Counted from the stretch's first letter, positions 46,912 through 56,214 are shown. The stretch is DNA of 64,000 nt from Roseibium sediminicola (GCF_023156505.1 NZ_JALNMJ010000003.1:186001-250000); one strand, 5' to 3'. Notes: generated from the letters alone by a model not told the origin. Translations and numbers: made by a program.

Positions 46912-47256
46912 TCGTCGCTCCAACAAGATTGTTGAGAAGTGGACGCGAACGGCCGCATCGGCGAATGATCTTCCCCCGCGACGCCCGCTCCCTCACAAAC
47001 GTGTAGCGACTATAGAAACGAAAAAAATACTTATGACAAGGTGTGTTTGCTCTTAAATTGCACGGTATTACCGCACTGCACCCTGAGAGCAGCCCGATAA
47101 AAATGTCTGGGGTGCAACGCAACTCGGTTCCCGGAAACTGGTGCGGTGGGCGCTCGCTGGCCGGAATACTCGGAAAGGGGCGGGAACTAGTATTTTTTAC
47201 CCCACCGAAATAAATATCCGGGAGGTTTGTCTATTATTTCATCGTGTGAAAATTTT
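46912..47256. other. Upstream region of pntAB
   Basis: About 345 bp between the pntA start and the yghU terminator. It contains an AT-rich patch at 47015-47065, a likely location of the pntAB promoter, and another near 47190-47240. No ORF with recognisable features. No RNA gene recognised. Confidence 0.55.
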
Positions 47257-47290
47257 CGGCGGCGGAGGGCGTTGGTCCCCTCCGCCGCCG
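47251..47290 (-). terminator. Terminator of the yghU-type gene
   Basis: CGGCGGCGGAGGG (47257-47269) and CCCTCCGCCGCCG (47278-47290) form a perfect 13-bp stem with an 8-base loop. On the minus strand it is followed by AAAATTTT, a weak T-run. Starts a few bases after the stop codon. Confidence 0.8.
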
Positions 47291-47296
47291 TGGAAT

Positions 47297-48166
47297 TTAT
47301 TCTGCAGCGGCCTCAAGACCCATCTTGGCGTCGATGTCCGATGCGTCGTGCCGTTCCGGTACCTGTTCGTGCTCTTCGCCAAAGGTCTTGTTGACCTTGC
47401 GGCCGCGGATGACGGCCGGCCGGGCATCGATCTTTTCCGCCCAGGCGGTGAGGTGCTTGTACTCATGCACCGAGAGGAACTCGGCTGCATTGTAGGCGCG
47501 TCCCAGCACCATGCCGCCATACCAGGGGAAGATCGCCATGTCGGCAATCGTGTAGTCGTCGCCGGCAATATAGGGGCGTTCGGCGAGCGCCTTGTCGAGC
47601 ACATCCAGCTGGCGCTTGGCTTCCATGGCAAAGCGGTCGATCGGGTATTGGAATTTCTCCGGCGCATAGGCATAGAAATGGCCGAAGCCGCCGCCGAGAT
47701 AGGGCGCGGAGCCCATCTGCCAGAACAGCCAGTTCAGGGTCTCGGTGCGCTTGGCCGGGTCGGTCGGCAGGAATTCACCGAACTTCTCGGCGAGATACAA
47801 GAGGATCGAGCCGGATTCGAACACCCGTGTCGGCGGGTTGGTCGAATGATCGACCAGGGCCGGGATCTTGGAATTCGGATTGGCGACGACAAAGCCGCTG
47901 GAGAACTGGTCGCCTTCCTGGATCTTGATCAGCCAGGCGTCATATTCAGCGCCGGTGTGGCCCAGGGCCAGCAGCTCTTCCAGCATGATGTTGACCTTCA
48001 CCCCATTGGGCGTCGCCAGCGAATAGAGCTGCAGCGGGTGTTTGCCGACCGGCAGGTCTTTTTCGTGAGTGGCGCCAGCGATCGGCCGGTTGATGCTGGC
48101 GAACTCACCGCCATTGGGCTGTTCCCAGGTCCAGACTTTGGGTGGGGTGTAGGTCGGGTCACTCAT
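47297..48166 (-). CDS. yghU: Glutathione transferase, YghU/disulfide-bond oxidoreductase type
   Basis: A 289-residue Nu-class glutathione transferase. The N-terminal extension YTPPKVWTWEQPNGGEFASI is specific to YghU proteins. The thioredoxin-like domain follows with LYSLATPNGVKVNIMLEE, NPNSKIPALVDH and ESGSILLYLAEKFG. YghU binds two glutathiones and has disulfide reductase and peroxidase activity. It is a single gene with its own terminator, divergent from mtoX. Confidence 0.9.
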   Translation of the reverse strand: MSDPTYTPPKVWTWEQPNGGEFASINRPIAGATHEKDLPVGKHPLQLYSLATPNGVKVNIMLEELLALGHTGAEYDAWLIKIQEGDQFSSGFVVANPNSKIPALVDHSTNPPTRVFESGSILLYLAEKFGEFLPTDPAKRTETLNWLFWQMGSAPYLGGGFGHFYAYAPEKFQYPIDRFAMEAKRQLDVLDKALAERPYIAGDDYTIADMAIFPWYGGMVLGRAYNAAEFLSVHEYKHLTAWAEKIDARPAVIRGRKVNKTFGEEHEQVPERHDASDIDAKMGLEAAAE

Positions 48167-48603
48167 GAGGCGGTCTCCGGAACGGGTCGGTCATTGAACG
48201 GGTACAACGGGCGCTGTGGTCACACAAACAGATCCATCGCAATCTTACGATTAAATAGGCGGGAATGGCAGGATTGCCTAGGGCTGTTTTTTGAGCGAGG
48301 AAAAAAATTGCGCAAAATGAGCTGAAAAGAAAGCCAAACGATTGGCGTGTGAAGAAGTTGGAGTTTTCCGTTCTTCGATGCCTTTCAAAGTTAGGATCTG
48401 TTTTCGCCATCGACCCGTGAACGTAATTCGGGCATTCTCATCAATTGCAATCGGTGAGAGCCGCGGCCGATCAGGCGATTTACGGGCTTTTCCGGGGCAA
48501 GTGCCAGGGCAATCAGCATTGGAGATATGGTCGGGACGCCGGCAGAAAAACAAGAAAATGCGGGCATCCCGTCTTGAATTTCATCAGTTTCAGGGAGGAC
48601 GAC
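48167..48603. other. Divergent regulatory region between yghU and the methanethiol oxidase gene
   Basis: About 437 bp. AT-richer around 48235-48320 and with no domain-bearing ORF. In-frame extension of the oxidase to 48445 lacks an RBS, whereas GGGAGG precedes ATG 48604. No RNA gene recognised. Confidence 0.55.
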
Positions 48604-50004
48604 ATGAATTTGAGACCCGATCCGAGTTTTTATCCGACGGCGCGCATGGCTATGGAGGCGCCTGTAGAAAAGCTCGCCTTCACCTTGATGCTCAGTCCGG
48701 ATTTTTCCCAGCCGGATGGTCTGGCCGTCGTCAATGTCGATCCTGAGAGCCCGGACTACGGCAAGATCGTGCATACGGTCTTCATGCCCAACAAGGGCGA
48801 CGAGTTCCATCATTTCGGCTGGAACGCCTGTTCCTCCGCCCTGTCGCCGCTGACGGGCCACGCCTTTCTCGAACGCCGCTATCTGATCATCCCGGGCATT
48901 CGCTCGTCGCGCATCTATGTGGTCGATGTGAAGGAGCCGCTGCAGGCGAAGATCCACAAGATCATCGAGCCCGAAGAAGTCTTCGCCAAGACCGGCTATT
49001 CCCGCCCGCATACGATCCATTGCGGTCCGGAGGGTATCTATGTCTCGACGCTTGGCGGCGGCGGTGCCGACGGCACCGACGGGCCTCCGGGCATTTTCAT
49101 CATGGATTGCGAAACCTTCGACATTCTGGGCCGCTATGAAATGGATCGGGGCATTCAGGACAAGCATTATGATTTCTGGTGGAACCTGCCGCGCGACTAC
49201 ATGGTGTCGTCGGAATGGGGGCTGCCGCCGCAATTCGAAAACGGCATCGTCGCCGAGGATCTCCTGTCCAACAAATACGGCCACAAGATCCATTTCTGGG
49301 ACCTGCGCGGCCGCAGGAACATCCAGACCATTGATCTGGGTGAAAACCACCAGATGGCCCTGGAGATCCGCCCGGCCCACGATCCGGCCAAGCAATACGG
49401 ATTTTGCGGCGTCGTCGTCGACACGACCAACCTGCAGGGCTCGATCTTTACCTGGTGGCGCAAGGACGATGGCACCTTCGAGGCGAAGAAAACCATCACC
49501 ATCGATCCACAGCCGGCCGACCCTGCGGACCTGCCGGAGCTTCTGAAAGGCTTCTCCGCCGTGCCGCCGCTGGTCACCGACATCGATCTGAGCCTGGACG
49601 ACAAGTATCTTTACGTCGCCTGCTGGGGCACCGGTGAGATGCATCAATATGACGTTTCCGATCCGATGAAACCCACCTTGGCCGGAAAGGTCGAGATCGG
49701 CGGCATTGTCAGGAAAACAAAACATCCGAACGGCAGGGACTTCGGCTACGGCCCGCAGATGGTCGAGATCAGCCGGGACGGGAAACGTGTCTACTGGACC
49801 AATTCGCTCTATTCCACCTGGGACGATCAGTTCTATCCAGGCGATCGCGGCGCGGCCATGGTCATGGCCCGTGTCGGGGAAGGCGGCGGCTTGAACCTCG
49901 ATCCGGATTTCTGGGTCGAGTTTCCAAAAGGCTACCGCTCGCACCAGATCCGGCTCGAAGGCGGCGACTGTTCGACCGACAGTTTCTGCTTCCCGTCGGT
50001 CTAG
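48604..50004 (+). CDS. mtoX: Methanethiol oxidase / selenium-binding protein (SBP56 family)
   Basis: A 466-residue seven-bladed propeller of the SBP56 family. In Hyphomicrobium and other marine bacteria such proteins (MtoX) oxidise methanethiol to formaldehyde, hydrogen sulfide and hydrogen peroxide. Conserved blocks include ACSSALSPLTGHAFLERRYL, RPHTIHCGPEGIYVS and QMALEIRPAHDPAKQYGF. RBS GGGAGG precedes ATG 48604. No signal peptide is visible, so a cytoplasmic location is predicted. It is followed after 3 bp by a small membrane protein and faces a DddP-like gene, suggesting methylated-sulfur metabolism. Confidence 0.87.
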   Translation: MNLRPDPSFYPTARMAMEAPVEKLAFTLMLSPDFSQPDGLAVVNVDPESPDYGKIVHTVFMPNKGDEFHHFGWNACSSALSPLTGHAFLERRYLIIPGIRSSRIYVVDVKEPLQAKIHKIIEPEEVFAKTGYSRPHTIHCGPEGIYVSTLGGGGADGTDGPPGIFIMDCETFDILGRYEMDRGIQDKHYDFWWNLPRDYMVSSEWGLPPQFENGIVAEDLLSNKYGHKIHFWDLRGRRNIQTIDLGENHQMALEIRPAHDPAKQYGFCGVVVDTTNLQGSIFTWWRKDDGTFEAKKTITIDPQPADPADLPELLKGFSAVPPLVTDIDLSLDDKYLYVACWGTGEMHQYDVSDPMKPTLAGKVEIGGIVRKTKHPNGRDFGYGPQMVEISRDGKRVYWTNSLYSTWDDQFYPGDRGAAMVMARVGEGGGLNLDPDFWVEFPKGYRSHQIRLEGGDCSTDSFCFPSV

Positions 50005-50007
50005 GCG

Positions 50008-50670
50008 TTGGAGGACACAAGCCTGACCGCCCTGTGGTGGGCCGTCATCGCCTCTGGCCTTTATCACGGGCTCAATCCCGGCATGGGCTGGCCCCTGGCG
50101 GTGTCGGCTGCGCTGATGGAGCGGCGCGCGCTTGCCTTGCCGCGGGCGCTGGTCCTGCTGGCAGCCGGTCATCTGGCGGCGATGCTTGTCATCCTGCTGC
50201 CGTTCTCGATGATGGCTGCTCTGATAAGTCTGGAACGGGAAATCCGCATCGGCGCCGCCTGTCTGGTGATCGCCATGGGGCTGTATCTCCTGATCAACAC
50301 GCGCCATCCGCGCTTTCTGGCGAGGATCTCGCCGGCAAAGCTCGGTCTGTGGTCCTTTCTGGTCGCGATTGCCCACGGGGCGGGGCTGATGCTGCTGCCG
50401 ATCTACCTCGGCATTTGCGCGATGGAGCAGGAGGCCGGCCATGTGGCGGCCGGCGCTCTCATGGGAACGGATGTCAGGATGGCATTGATCGTGGCGGGAG
50501 TGCACACGTTCGCCATGGCTTTCGCAGGCGGCCTGATGGCCGTCGGCGTCTATATCTGGCTCGGCCTGCGTTTTCTGCAGAAGGCCTGGTTCAATCTGGA
50601 CCGGGTCTGGGCCGCAAGTCTTGTCATCGTCGGCCTCTTCGCCCTGGCGCTGGCGCTCCGGAGCTTCTAG
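50008..50670 (+). CDS. Small integral membrane protein linked to mtoX, unknown function
   Basis: Up to 220 residues with about six spans. Two histidine-glycine motifs sit at equivalent places in the two halves: LYHGLNPGMGWPLAV near residue 20 and IAHGAGLMLLPIYLG near 123, suggesting an internal duplication like that of small metal/thiol exporters (NicO, DsbD_2, TauE-like folds). The start is unclear: the TTG at 50008 overlaps the RBS (GGAGG, 50010-50014), so CTG 50023 fits the spacing better. It may move a product of, or metal for, methanethiol oxidase. The family is not one I can name. Confidence 0.75.
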   Translation: MEDTSLTALWWAVIASGLYHGLNPGMGWPLAVSAALMERRALALPRALVLLAAGHLAAMLVILLPFSMMAALISLEREIRIGAACLVIAMGLYLLINTRHPRFLARISPAKLGLWSFLVAIAHGAGLMLLPIYLGICAMEQEAGHVAAGALMGTDVRMALIVAGVHTFAMAFAGGLMAVGVYIWLGLRFLQKAWFNLDRVWAASLVIVGLFALALALRSF

Positions 50671-51926
50671 GCCAGCAGATGCGCCTCGAACGGAAACTCG
50701 GACAGGATCTCGATGCCGGTCTCGGTCACCAGAACCTGCTGTTCCAGCTTGACGCCCTCCTTGCCACCGTCCGCGCCGATGAAGCTCTCGACACAGAGCG
50801 TCATGCCCGGCTCGACGATGCCGTCATACCCGGCATCCGGGAAATCGCCATGATGATAGAGGTAAGGATATTCCCCGGTCATGCCGCAGCCATGGGCCGA
50901 GAGATAATAGCGGTTGGCGTAGTATTTCTCCGGAATATCCCAGGCCCGGTCGGCATAATCGCGGAAGCTCATGCCGGGCCGCAGGATGCTCATGTTGTAA
51001 TGTACCTGCTCGTAGGCAACCTTGTAGAGCTCGCGCTGAATATCGGTCGGCTTGTCGGGGCCGGAATGGAAAGTGCGCGAGAAGTCGGCGTAATAGCCGT
51101 GGCAGCCGACCACATCGGTGTCGAGGGCGATCAGCTCGTTGGCGCCGATGACATTGTCCGAGGTTTCCTGGAACCACGGATTGGTGCGGTTGCCGGCATT
51201 CAGCAGCCGGGTTTCGACATAGTCGCCGTTCTGCGCGATGATCGACTGGTGCAGCACTGACCAGAGTTCAACCTCGCTCAATCCCGGCCGGATGGCCTCA
51301 CGCAGCTTGCCGACGCCGATCTCGGTGGCCCGGAGCGAGGCGATGATGCATTTCATTTCTTCCGCTGACTTGATCGCCCGCGCCATTTCCACCGGCTGCT
51401 GGGCATCGACGACCTGAAGGCCGGTGTCCTTGAGGGCGATCGCGGTGCCCGCATTGAGCCGCTCCAGACCGACCACGGCATCTTTCAGACCGGTCAGCTC
51501 GCGGATCGTGTCCGCCATCTCCGCCGCCCATGCGCGTTCGCGTTCGGCGATATGGGGACCGGCGGCGACGAAGCTGGCGGTTCTGGAAGGGCGGACTTCG
51601 TCGACGGTCTCAAAACCCTGCCCAAGATGCAGGCAGCCGGTGAACTCGAAGAGGATCGAGCGGCTCTGGGTCAGAAGCAGGTAGCGCGAGGGCGCGTTGC
51701 GCATGGAAAACACCTGCATGTTGCGGGTGCCGGAGGCGTAGCGGATGTTGACCGGGTCGGACAGGATCACCGCGTCGACGCCATAGTCCGCCATCTTCTG
51801 GCGCACGCGCTGCTGCCGATAGGTGCGCACCGCCACGAGATCGATATCCTCGTTGGCCGGAGCCCGGTCCAGTTGCGCCAGCCCGCCCAGGTCGCTGCGC
51901 TCCGCATGCCAGTCCAGTTCAGCCAT
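50667..51926 (-). CDS. M24 peptidase-fold protein related to DMSP lyase DddP
   Basis: A 419-residue creatinase/M24 protein from ATG 51926 (GGGGGAG upstream). The six metal ligands typical of DddP are all present: Asp269, Asp271, Asp281, His345, Glu380, Glu395. Blocks ETRLLNAGNRTNPWFQE and EPGMTLCVESFIGADGG are very DddP-like. However, the Asp six residues after the metal His, described as the catalytic base of DddP, is Gly351 here. So it may act on another sulfonium or peptide-like compound. Convergent with the mtoX pair; the two stop codons share the bases TA. Confidence 0.83.
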   Translation of the reverse strand: MAELDWHAERSDLGGLAQLDRAPANEDIDLVAVRTYRQQRVRQKMADYGVDAVILSDPVNIRYASGTRNMQVFSMRNAPSRYLLLTQSRSILFEFTGCLHLGQGFETVDEVRPSRTASFVAAGPHIAERERAWAAEMADTIRELTGLKDAVVGLERLNAGTAIALKDTGLQVVDAQQPVEMARAIKSAEEMKCIIASLRATEIGVGKLREAIRPGLSEVELWSVLHQSIIAQNGDYVETRLLNAGNRTNPWFQETSDNVIGANELIALDTDVVGCHGYYADFSRTFHSGPDKPTDIQRELYKVAYEQVHYNMSILRPGMSFRDYADRAWDIPEKYYANRYYLSAHGCGMTGEYPYLYHHGDFPDAGYDGIVEPGMTLCVESFIGADGGKEGVKLEQQVLVTETGIEILSEFPFEAHLLA

Positions 51927-52020
51927 GTCGAAGTCTCCCCCAGTTCGTTGAGGGAATGATGCCATGATCATTTTTTTTGAAAAGGCTGGAAAAAATTGGG
52001 GCTATAGATAACTTAAAGGA
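51927..52020. promoter_or_regulatory. Divergent promoter region of the DddP-like and LysR genes
   Basis: A 94-bp spacer, AT-rich at 51960-52020, with ATGATCAT at 51964. The spacing and divergence are those of a LysR regulator controlling its neighbour. No T-N11-A site could be assigned with certainty. Confidence 0.4.
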
Positions 52021-52908
52021 ATGTATGGCTTCCGAAAATCCTTGCCGCCCCTCGACACGCTTGTGTTCTTTGAGGCCGCGATGCGGCACCTGAGCTTCAC
52101 CGACGCCGCAGAGGAGCTCTTCGTGACCCAGGCTGCGGTCAGCAAGCGCATCCGTCAGCTTGAGGACTGGCTTGGCGTTGATCTGTTCGAGCGGGCGGGG
52201 CGCCGTCTGGTGCCGACGGAGGCGGGCACGTATCTTGCGGACAAGGCCGGCATGACGCTCGACTATCTGGACCAGGCGCTGCGGGCGATCAAGGTGCCGA
52301 GCCAGCCGGTGGTCCGGATCGCCTCCGTGACCGCGCTCGCAGCCTTCTGGCTGCAGCCGAAGCTGAAGGATTTTGCGCTCTCGGACGCAGCATGCCTGTT
52401 CAACCTGTCGACCGTCGATGATCTCGGCGATTTGCTTCGCAGCGATCATGACCTTGTGGTCCTGCACGGCGATGGCCGCTTCCCGGGCTGGTCGTCCGAA
52501 CTGCTGTTTCAGGAGATCGTCGTTCCCGTCGGCGCCTCAGATGTGATTGCGGCGGTGCAGTCCGGCGCGGCGGAAGACCGGCCGCCGCTGCTGCACTATC
52601 CGCGCCTGGCCCCCAACTGGATCGATTGGCCGGGCTGGATCCAGCGCAGTGGTCAGTCGGAGTTTCTCACCTGGCCGGGCCTTGCCTGTGCCAGCTACAA
52701 TCAGTCCATCGGCCGGGCCCTTAAAGGGCAGGGGCTGGCGCTTGGCGCCTTGCCCTTGCTGCGCGCGGAAATCGCCTCGGGCGACCTGGTACCGCTGAGC
52801 CGCGGCGAACTTGCCACCGGCAAGGGCTATTACATTGCCTGGCCGGACACACGCCCGCTCAGCCAGGAGGCCGAGCGGCTGAAATCAGCTTTGCTGGGAA
52901 GCGGCTAG
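52021..52908 (+). CDS. LysR-family transcriptional regulator
   Basis: A 295-residue LysR protein. The HTH is at about residues 24-47 (SFTDAAEELFVTQAAVSKRI), within a GcvA-like N-terminus (PPLDTLVFFEAAMRHLSFT). A short effector domain follows. AAAGG lies close to the ATG. Divergent from the DddP-like gene, which is its probable target; mtoX might also be controlled. Its 3' end faces the TRAP/USP operon with a degenerate palindromic repeat between. Confidence 0.88.
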   Translation: MYGFRKSLPPLDTLVFFEAAMRHLSFTDAAEELFVTQAAVSKRIRQLEDWLGVDLFERAGRRLVPTEAGTYLADKAGMTLDYLDQALRAIKVPSQPVVRIASVTALAAFWLQPKLKDFALSDAACLFNLSTVDDLGDLLRSDHDLVVLHGDGRFPGWSSELLFQEIVVPVGASDVIAAVQSGAAEDRPPLLHYPRLAPNWIDWPGWIQRSGQSEFLTWPGLACASYNQSIGRALKGQGLALGALPLLRAEIASGDLVPLSRGELATGKGYYIAWPDTRPLSQEAERLKSALLGSG

Positions 52909-52953
52909 AAGGTTTTTGCGGGACTGGTGACAAACGCCGCCAGCCCCCCGGTG

Positions 52954-53101
52954 CCACCCCGGTCAAGCGAGGCGCAGAACCGGGCCTACTCGCAGTGCCG
53001 CTTGTCAAAGCCTGAGAGGTTGAGAAGATCGGTTTTGCCCGCTCGATTTCACTGGAAGTGAATAGGCCCCGGGTCTCCCTTCGGTCGCCCGGGGTGACAC
53101 G
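52954..53101 (+). repeat. Degenerate relative of the palindromic intergenic repeat
   Basis: The left end (CACCCCGGTCAAGCGAGGCG, then AACCGGG) resembles the arms of the repeat at 43663. The right end is a compact hairpin with CCCCGGG and CCCGGGG arms around TCTCCCTTCGGTCG, followed by TGACA. The centre is unrelated. Lies between convergent genes. Confidence 0.5.
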
Positions 53102-53158
53102 GAGCTTGAGGGCCCGCGTGATCTACAGTCTGGGTACGTCCCCAACAGACCGTGCCGG

Positions 53159-53593
53159 TCAGTTGTCCCGCACCACATAGACCGACGCCTTGGAATGGCG
53201 CACGACCCGGGCGGCGTTGGGGCCCAGCAGATACTCGCTCAAATGCGGCTGGTGCGCGCCGATGACGATGAGATCGGCGCCGGTCTTCTTGGCGACTTCC
53301 AGGATCTCCTCATAGACCGAACCTGTCGTCACCAGATGGCGGATGTCCTTGTTGCGCTCCTCCCCGAGCGCGCTTGAGACCTTGGCGACCAGCTTCTCGC
53401 GGGTCTGCTCCACCATCTGGCTCTGGAAGTTTTCCTCGAAATAGGAGGCGACCAGGTTCATGCCGGCATTGGGCACGACGGAGATGACGTCGAGCTGGGC
53501 ATCGTCCAGCCGGGCCAGCTTGTCGGCAACTTGCAGCACCCTGGTATCGTGGTCCTGCTGAACGTCGACTGCGCACAAAATGGATTTGGTCAT
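53159..53593 (-). CDS. Universal stress protein linked to a TRAP transporter
   Basis: A 144-residue Usp protein. The nucleotide site IGAHQPHLSEYLLGPNAARV near residue 110 keeps G-x2-x-x9-G partially, ending in N-A rather than the usual S/T, so ATP binding is uncertain. Its start overlaps the stop of the fused TRAP permease (ATGA). TeaD, a Usp encoded with the ectoine TRAP transporter TeaABC, negatively affects transport; a similar role is plausible. Confidence 0.88.
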   Translation of the reverse strand: MTKSILCAVDVQQDHDTRVLQVADKLARLDDAQLDVISVVPNAGMNLVASYFEENFQSQMVEQTREKLVAKVSSALGEERNKDIRHLVTTGSVYEEILEVAKKTGADLIVIGAHQPHLSEYLLGPNAARVVRHSKASVYVVRDN

Positions 53594-56214
53594 GCCGTTG
53601 CTCCTTCTTCGCGGGGCGCCCGGCCGGCACGGCTGCGCTGCAGCAAATAGACCAGGATCAGGAGAATGAGGCCGGGGATATAAATCAGTTCCTTGGGCAG
53701 CTGGTCTGCTGCGACCCTGGCTTCCTTCACGATGACGGGTTCGTCGGCGTAAAAATCGAACATACCCAGTTGATCGAAATAGGGCGTGCCGGGGAATGGC
53801 TCGTCCAGCTTGACGACGCCGTCCTCGTCGATGGTTGTTAGGCCAAGGGCCGTGAGGCGAGCCTCGCCACCGTCCTCGTCGCCCGGGTTGATCAGGATAC
53901 GGGTCTCGGTGGTGTCGCCGGTGTCGAAATCGGGACCGCTCAGCACAAGCCGGATCTCACTGCCTGCGGGCGCGTTGCCGACGGCCTCGACGAATTGCGC
54001 CGGGGCGACAGACTCGAAGGGCGGCTGGATCCGGTTCATGAAGAAGTCGGGCCTGAACAGGATGAAGGCAATCAGCACCAGGGCGACGCTTTCATAGATG
54101 CGGTTCTTGGTGATGAAATGACCCATGGTGCCGGCGGTGAACACCAATATGGCGATCGTCGCCATGATGGACACCAGGATCCCTTGCGTGATCGTCACAT
54201 CGATCAGCAAGAGGTCCGTGTTGAAGATGAACACGAATGGCAGGGCGACGGTGCGCAGCGAATAGAAGAAGGCGGTGAAGCCGGTCTTGATCGCATCGCC
54301 GCCCGACACCGCTGCCGCGGCGAAGGACGCAAGCCCCACGGGTGGAGTCACATCCGCCATGATGCCGAAATAGAACACGAACAGATGCACGGCGATCAGC
54401 GGCACGATCAGGCCGGACTGGGCACCGAGCTCGACCACGACACCGGCCATCAGAGAGGACACGACGATGTAGTTGGCGGTGGTCGGCAGACCCATGCCGA
54501 GCACCAGCGACAGGAGACCGACAAAGATCAGCATCAGCACCAGATTGCCACCCGAGACGAATTCGACCAGGTCGGCCATGACCTGGCCGATACCGGTCAG
54601 GGTCACCGTGCCGACGATCACGCCGGCCGTGGCCGTCGCAAGGCCGATGCCGATCATGTTGCGGGCGCCGTCGATCATGCCGTGGACAAGGTCGTTGATG
54701 CCTGCCTTGAAGGCCTCGGCCTGCTCGTTCTCACCCCGGAACAGGGCCTTGATCGGCCGCTGGGTCAGGAGAATGACGAACAGCAGCGCGGTTGCCCAGA
54801 ACGCGGACAGGCCCGGAGATTTCTGTTCGATCATCAGGAAATAGACCAGAACGACGATCGGCAGCAGATAATAGAGCCCGGCCTTGTAGATCTCGGAGAT
54901 TTCCGGAAGCGTGATCTCGGTAGCGTTCGGATCGTCCGGATGCAGGTCTTCCGTCGTTGCGGCGAGTTTCAGAAGCGCCAGATAGGCCAGGAACACCAGC
55001 AGGGCGAGAACCCAGCCGGAACCTTGGGGCACCAGCGCGACGACCCAGCCGATCGGGTACTGGATGCCATAGCAGAGCGCGGCGAAGCCGGCGAAGAAGA
55101 CGAACATGCCGAGGACGGTGCGCAAGGTCGATACGGTCTTGTGGCCGATGGTCGGCATGTTCCGCTTCACCGCTTCCAGGTGCACGATATAGACCAGCGC
55201 GATATAGGAGATGACTGCCGGTAGGAAGGCGTGGGTGATGACATCGACATAGGAAATGCCGACATATTCCACCATCAGGAAGGCGGCGGCGCCCATGACC
55301 GGCGGCATGATCTGGCCGTTGACCGAAGACGCCACTTCCACGGAGCCGGCCTGTTCGGAGGTGAAGCCGACCCGCTTCATCAGCGGAATGGTGAAGGTGC
55401 CGGTGGTGACGACGTTGGCGATCGAGGAGCCGGAGATCAGGCCGGTGGCGGCGGAGCCGACAACGGCGGCCTTGGCCGGGCCGCCCTTGAGGTGGCCGAG
55501 CGCGCCGAAGGCCATCTTGATGAAGTAATTGCCGGCGCCCGCCTTGTCCAAAAGCGCGCCGAAAAGAACGAACAGGAACACGAATTTTGTGGAGACACCG
55601 AGGGCGATGCCGAAAACGCCCTCCGAGGTGATCCACATATGGCTCATCGCCTTTTGCAGCGAGGCGCCTTTCCAGCGGATCACTTCAGGCACCCATTCGG
55701 AGGAGCCGAAGAAGACATAGAGCAGGAAGACCGTGGCAACGATGGCCATTGCGGGGCCAAGCGCCCGGCGCGCCGCTTCGAACAGGACGACGATCCCTGC
55801 GAGCGCGAACCACTTGTCGGTGTCGTCGGCCAGGCCGCCATTGTTGACGATCTTGTGGTAGAAGAAATAGCCGTAAAGCGCGATGAACGCGCCGAAAAAG
55901 GCCAGCACCCAGTCCTGGACCGGAATGTGATGGCGCGGACTGCTTTTCAGGGCCGGATAGGCCATGAAGGCTAGGAACATCGCGAAGGCGAGATGGAACT
56001 GGCGGCTGTTGTTGATCAGGTCCGAGGGCAGGACGTAATTGGCGACCGGCGAGGCAAGCAGAACCTGGAAACAGGACCAGACAAGCGCGATGGTCGCGAT
56101 CATCAGTCCTACCGCGCCGGCCGGATTTCTGGATCCGGAATCGGAGGCGGCGACGAGTTCCTGAAGTTCCTCTTCGGACAGACCTTGCCTGTTGTGCTGG
56201 TTCTGGTCAGACAT
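53590..56214 (-). CDS. Fused TRAP transporter permease (DctQM-type, TAXI system) with C-terminal soluble domain
   Basis: An 874-residue protein fusing small- and large-permease parts, with well over fifteen spans. Start ATG 56214 gives MSDQNQHNRQGLSEEELQEL; longer reading to 56301 lacks support. The DctM core shows SGSSIANVVTTGTFTIPLMK near 292 and GMGLPTTANYIVVSSLMAGV near 578. From about 710 to 850 there is a non-membrane acidic region of the DUF3394 type followed by a final span. It belongs with the TAXI binding protein upstream and imports an unknown organic anion. Confidence 0.9.
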   Translation of the reverse strand: MSDQNQHNRQGLSEEELQELVAASDSGSRNPAGAVGLMIATIALVWSCFQVLLASPVANYVLPSDLINNSRQFHLAFAMFLAFMAYPALKSSPRHHIPVQDWVLAFFGAFIALYGYFFYHKIVNNGGLADDTDKWFALAGIVVLFEAARRALGPAMAIVATVFLLYVFFGSSEWVPEVIRWKGASLQKAMSHMWITSEGVFGIALGVSTKFVFLFVLFGALLDKAGAGNYFIKMAFGALGHLKGGPAKAAVVGSAATGLISGSSIANVVTTGTFTIPLMKRVGFTSEQAGSVEVASSVNGQIMPPVMGAAAFLMVEYVGISYVDVITHAFLPAVISYIALVYIVHLEAVKRNMPTIGHKTVSTLRTVLGMFVFFAGFAALCYGIQYPIGWVVALVPQGSGWVLALLVFLAYLALLKLAATTEDLHPDDPNATEITLPEISEIYKAGLYYLLPIVVLVYFLMIEQKSPGLSAFWATALLFVILLTQRPIKALFRGENEQAEAFKAGINDLVHGMIDGARNMIGIGLATATAGVIVGTVTLTGIGQVMADLVEFVSGGNLVLMLIFVGLLSLVLGMGLPTTANYIVVSSLMAGVVVELGAQSGLIVPLIAVHLFVFYFGIMADVTPPVGLASFAAAAVSGGDAIKTGFTAFFYSLRTVALPFVFIFNTDLLLIDVTITQGILVSIMATIAILVFTAGTMGHFITKNRIYESVALVLIAFILFRPDFFMNRIQPPFESVAPAQFVEAVGNAPAGSEIRLVLSGPDFDTGDTTETRILINPGDEDGGEARLTALGLTTIDEDGVVKLDEPFPGTPYFDQLGMFDFYADEPVIVKEARVAADQLPKELIYIPGLILLILVYLLQRSRAGRAPREEGATA

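Noticed and set aside
48391..50505. Long minus-strand open frame of 704 codons opposite mtoX
   Set aside because: Shadow of mtoX and its downstream gene; no RBS, no recognisable domain.
50667..51926. Calling the M24 protein DddP (DMSP lyase)
   Set aside because: Metal ligands fit, but the residue matching the catalytic Asp is Gly351 and overall similarity looks moderate; I keep it as DddP-like.
53995..55224. Plus-strand open frame of 409 codons opposite the fused TRAP permease
   Set aside because: Antisense shadow with a highly polar, low-complexity translation.
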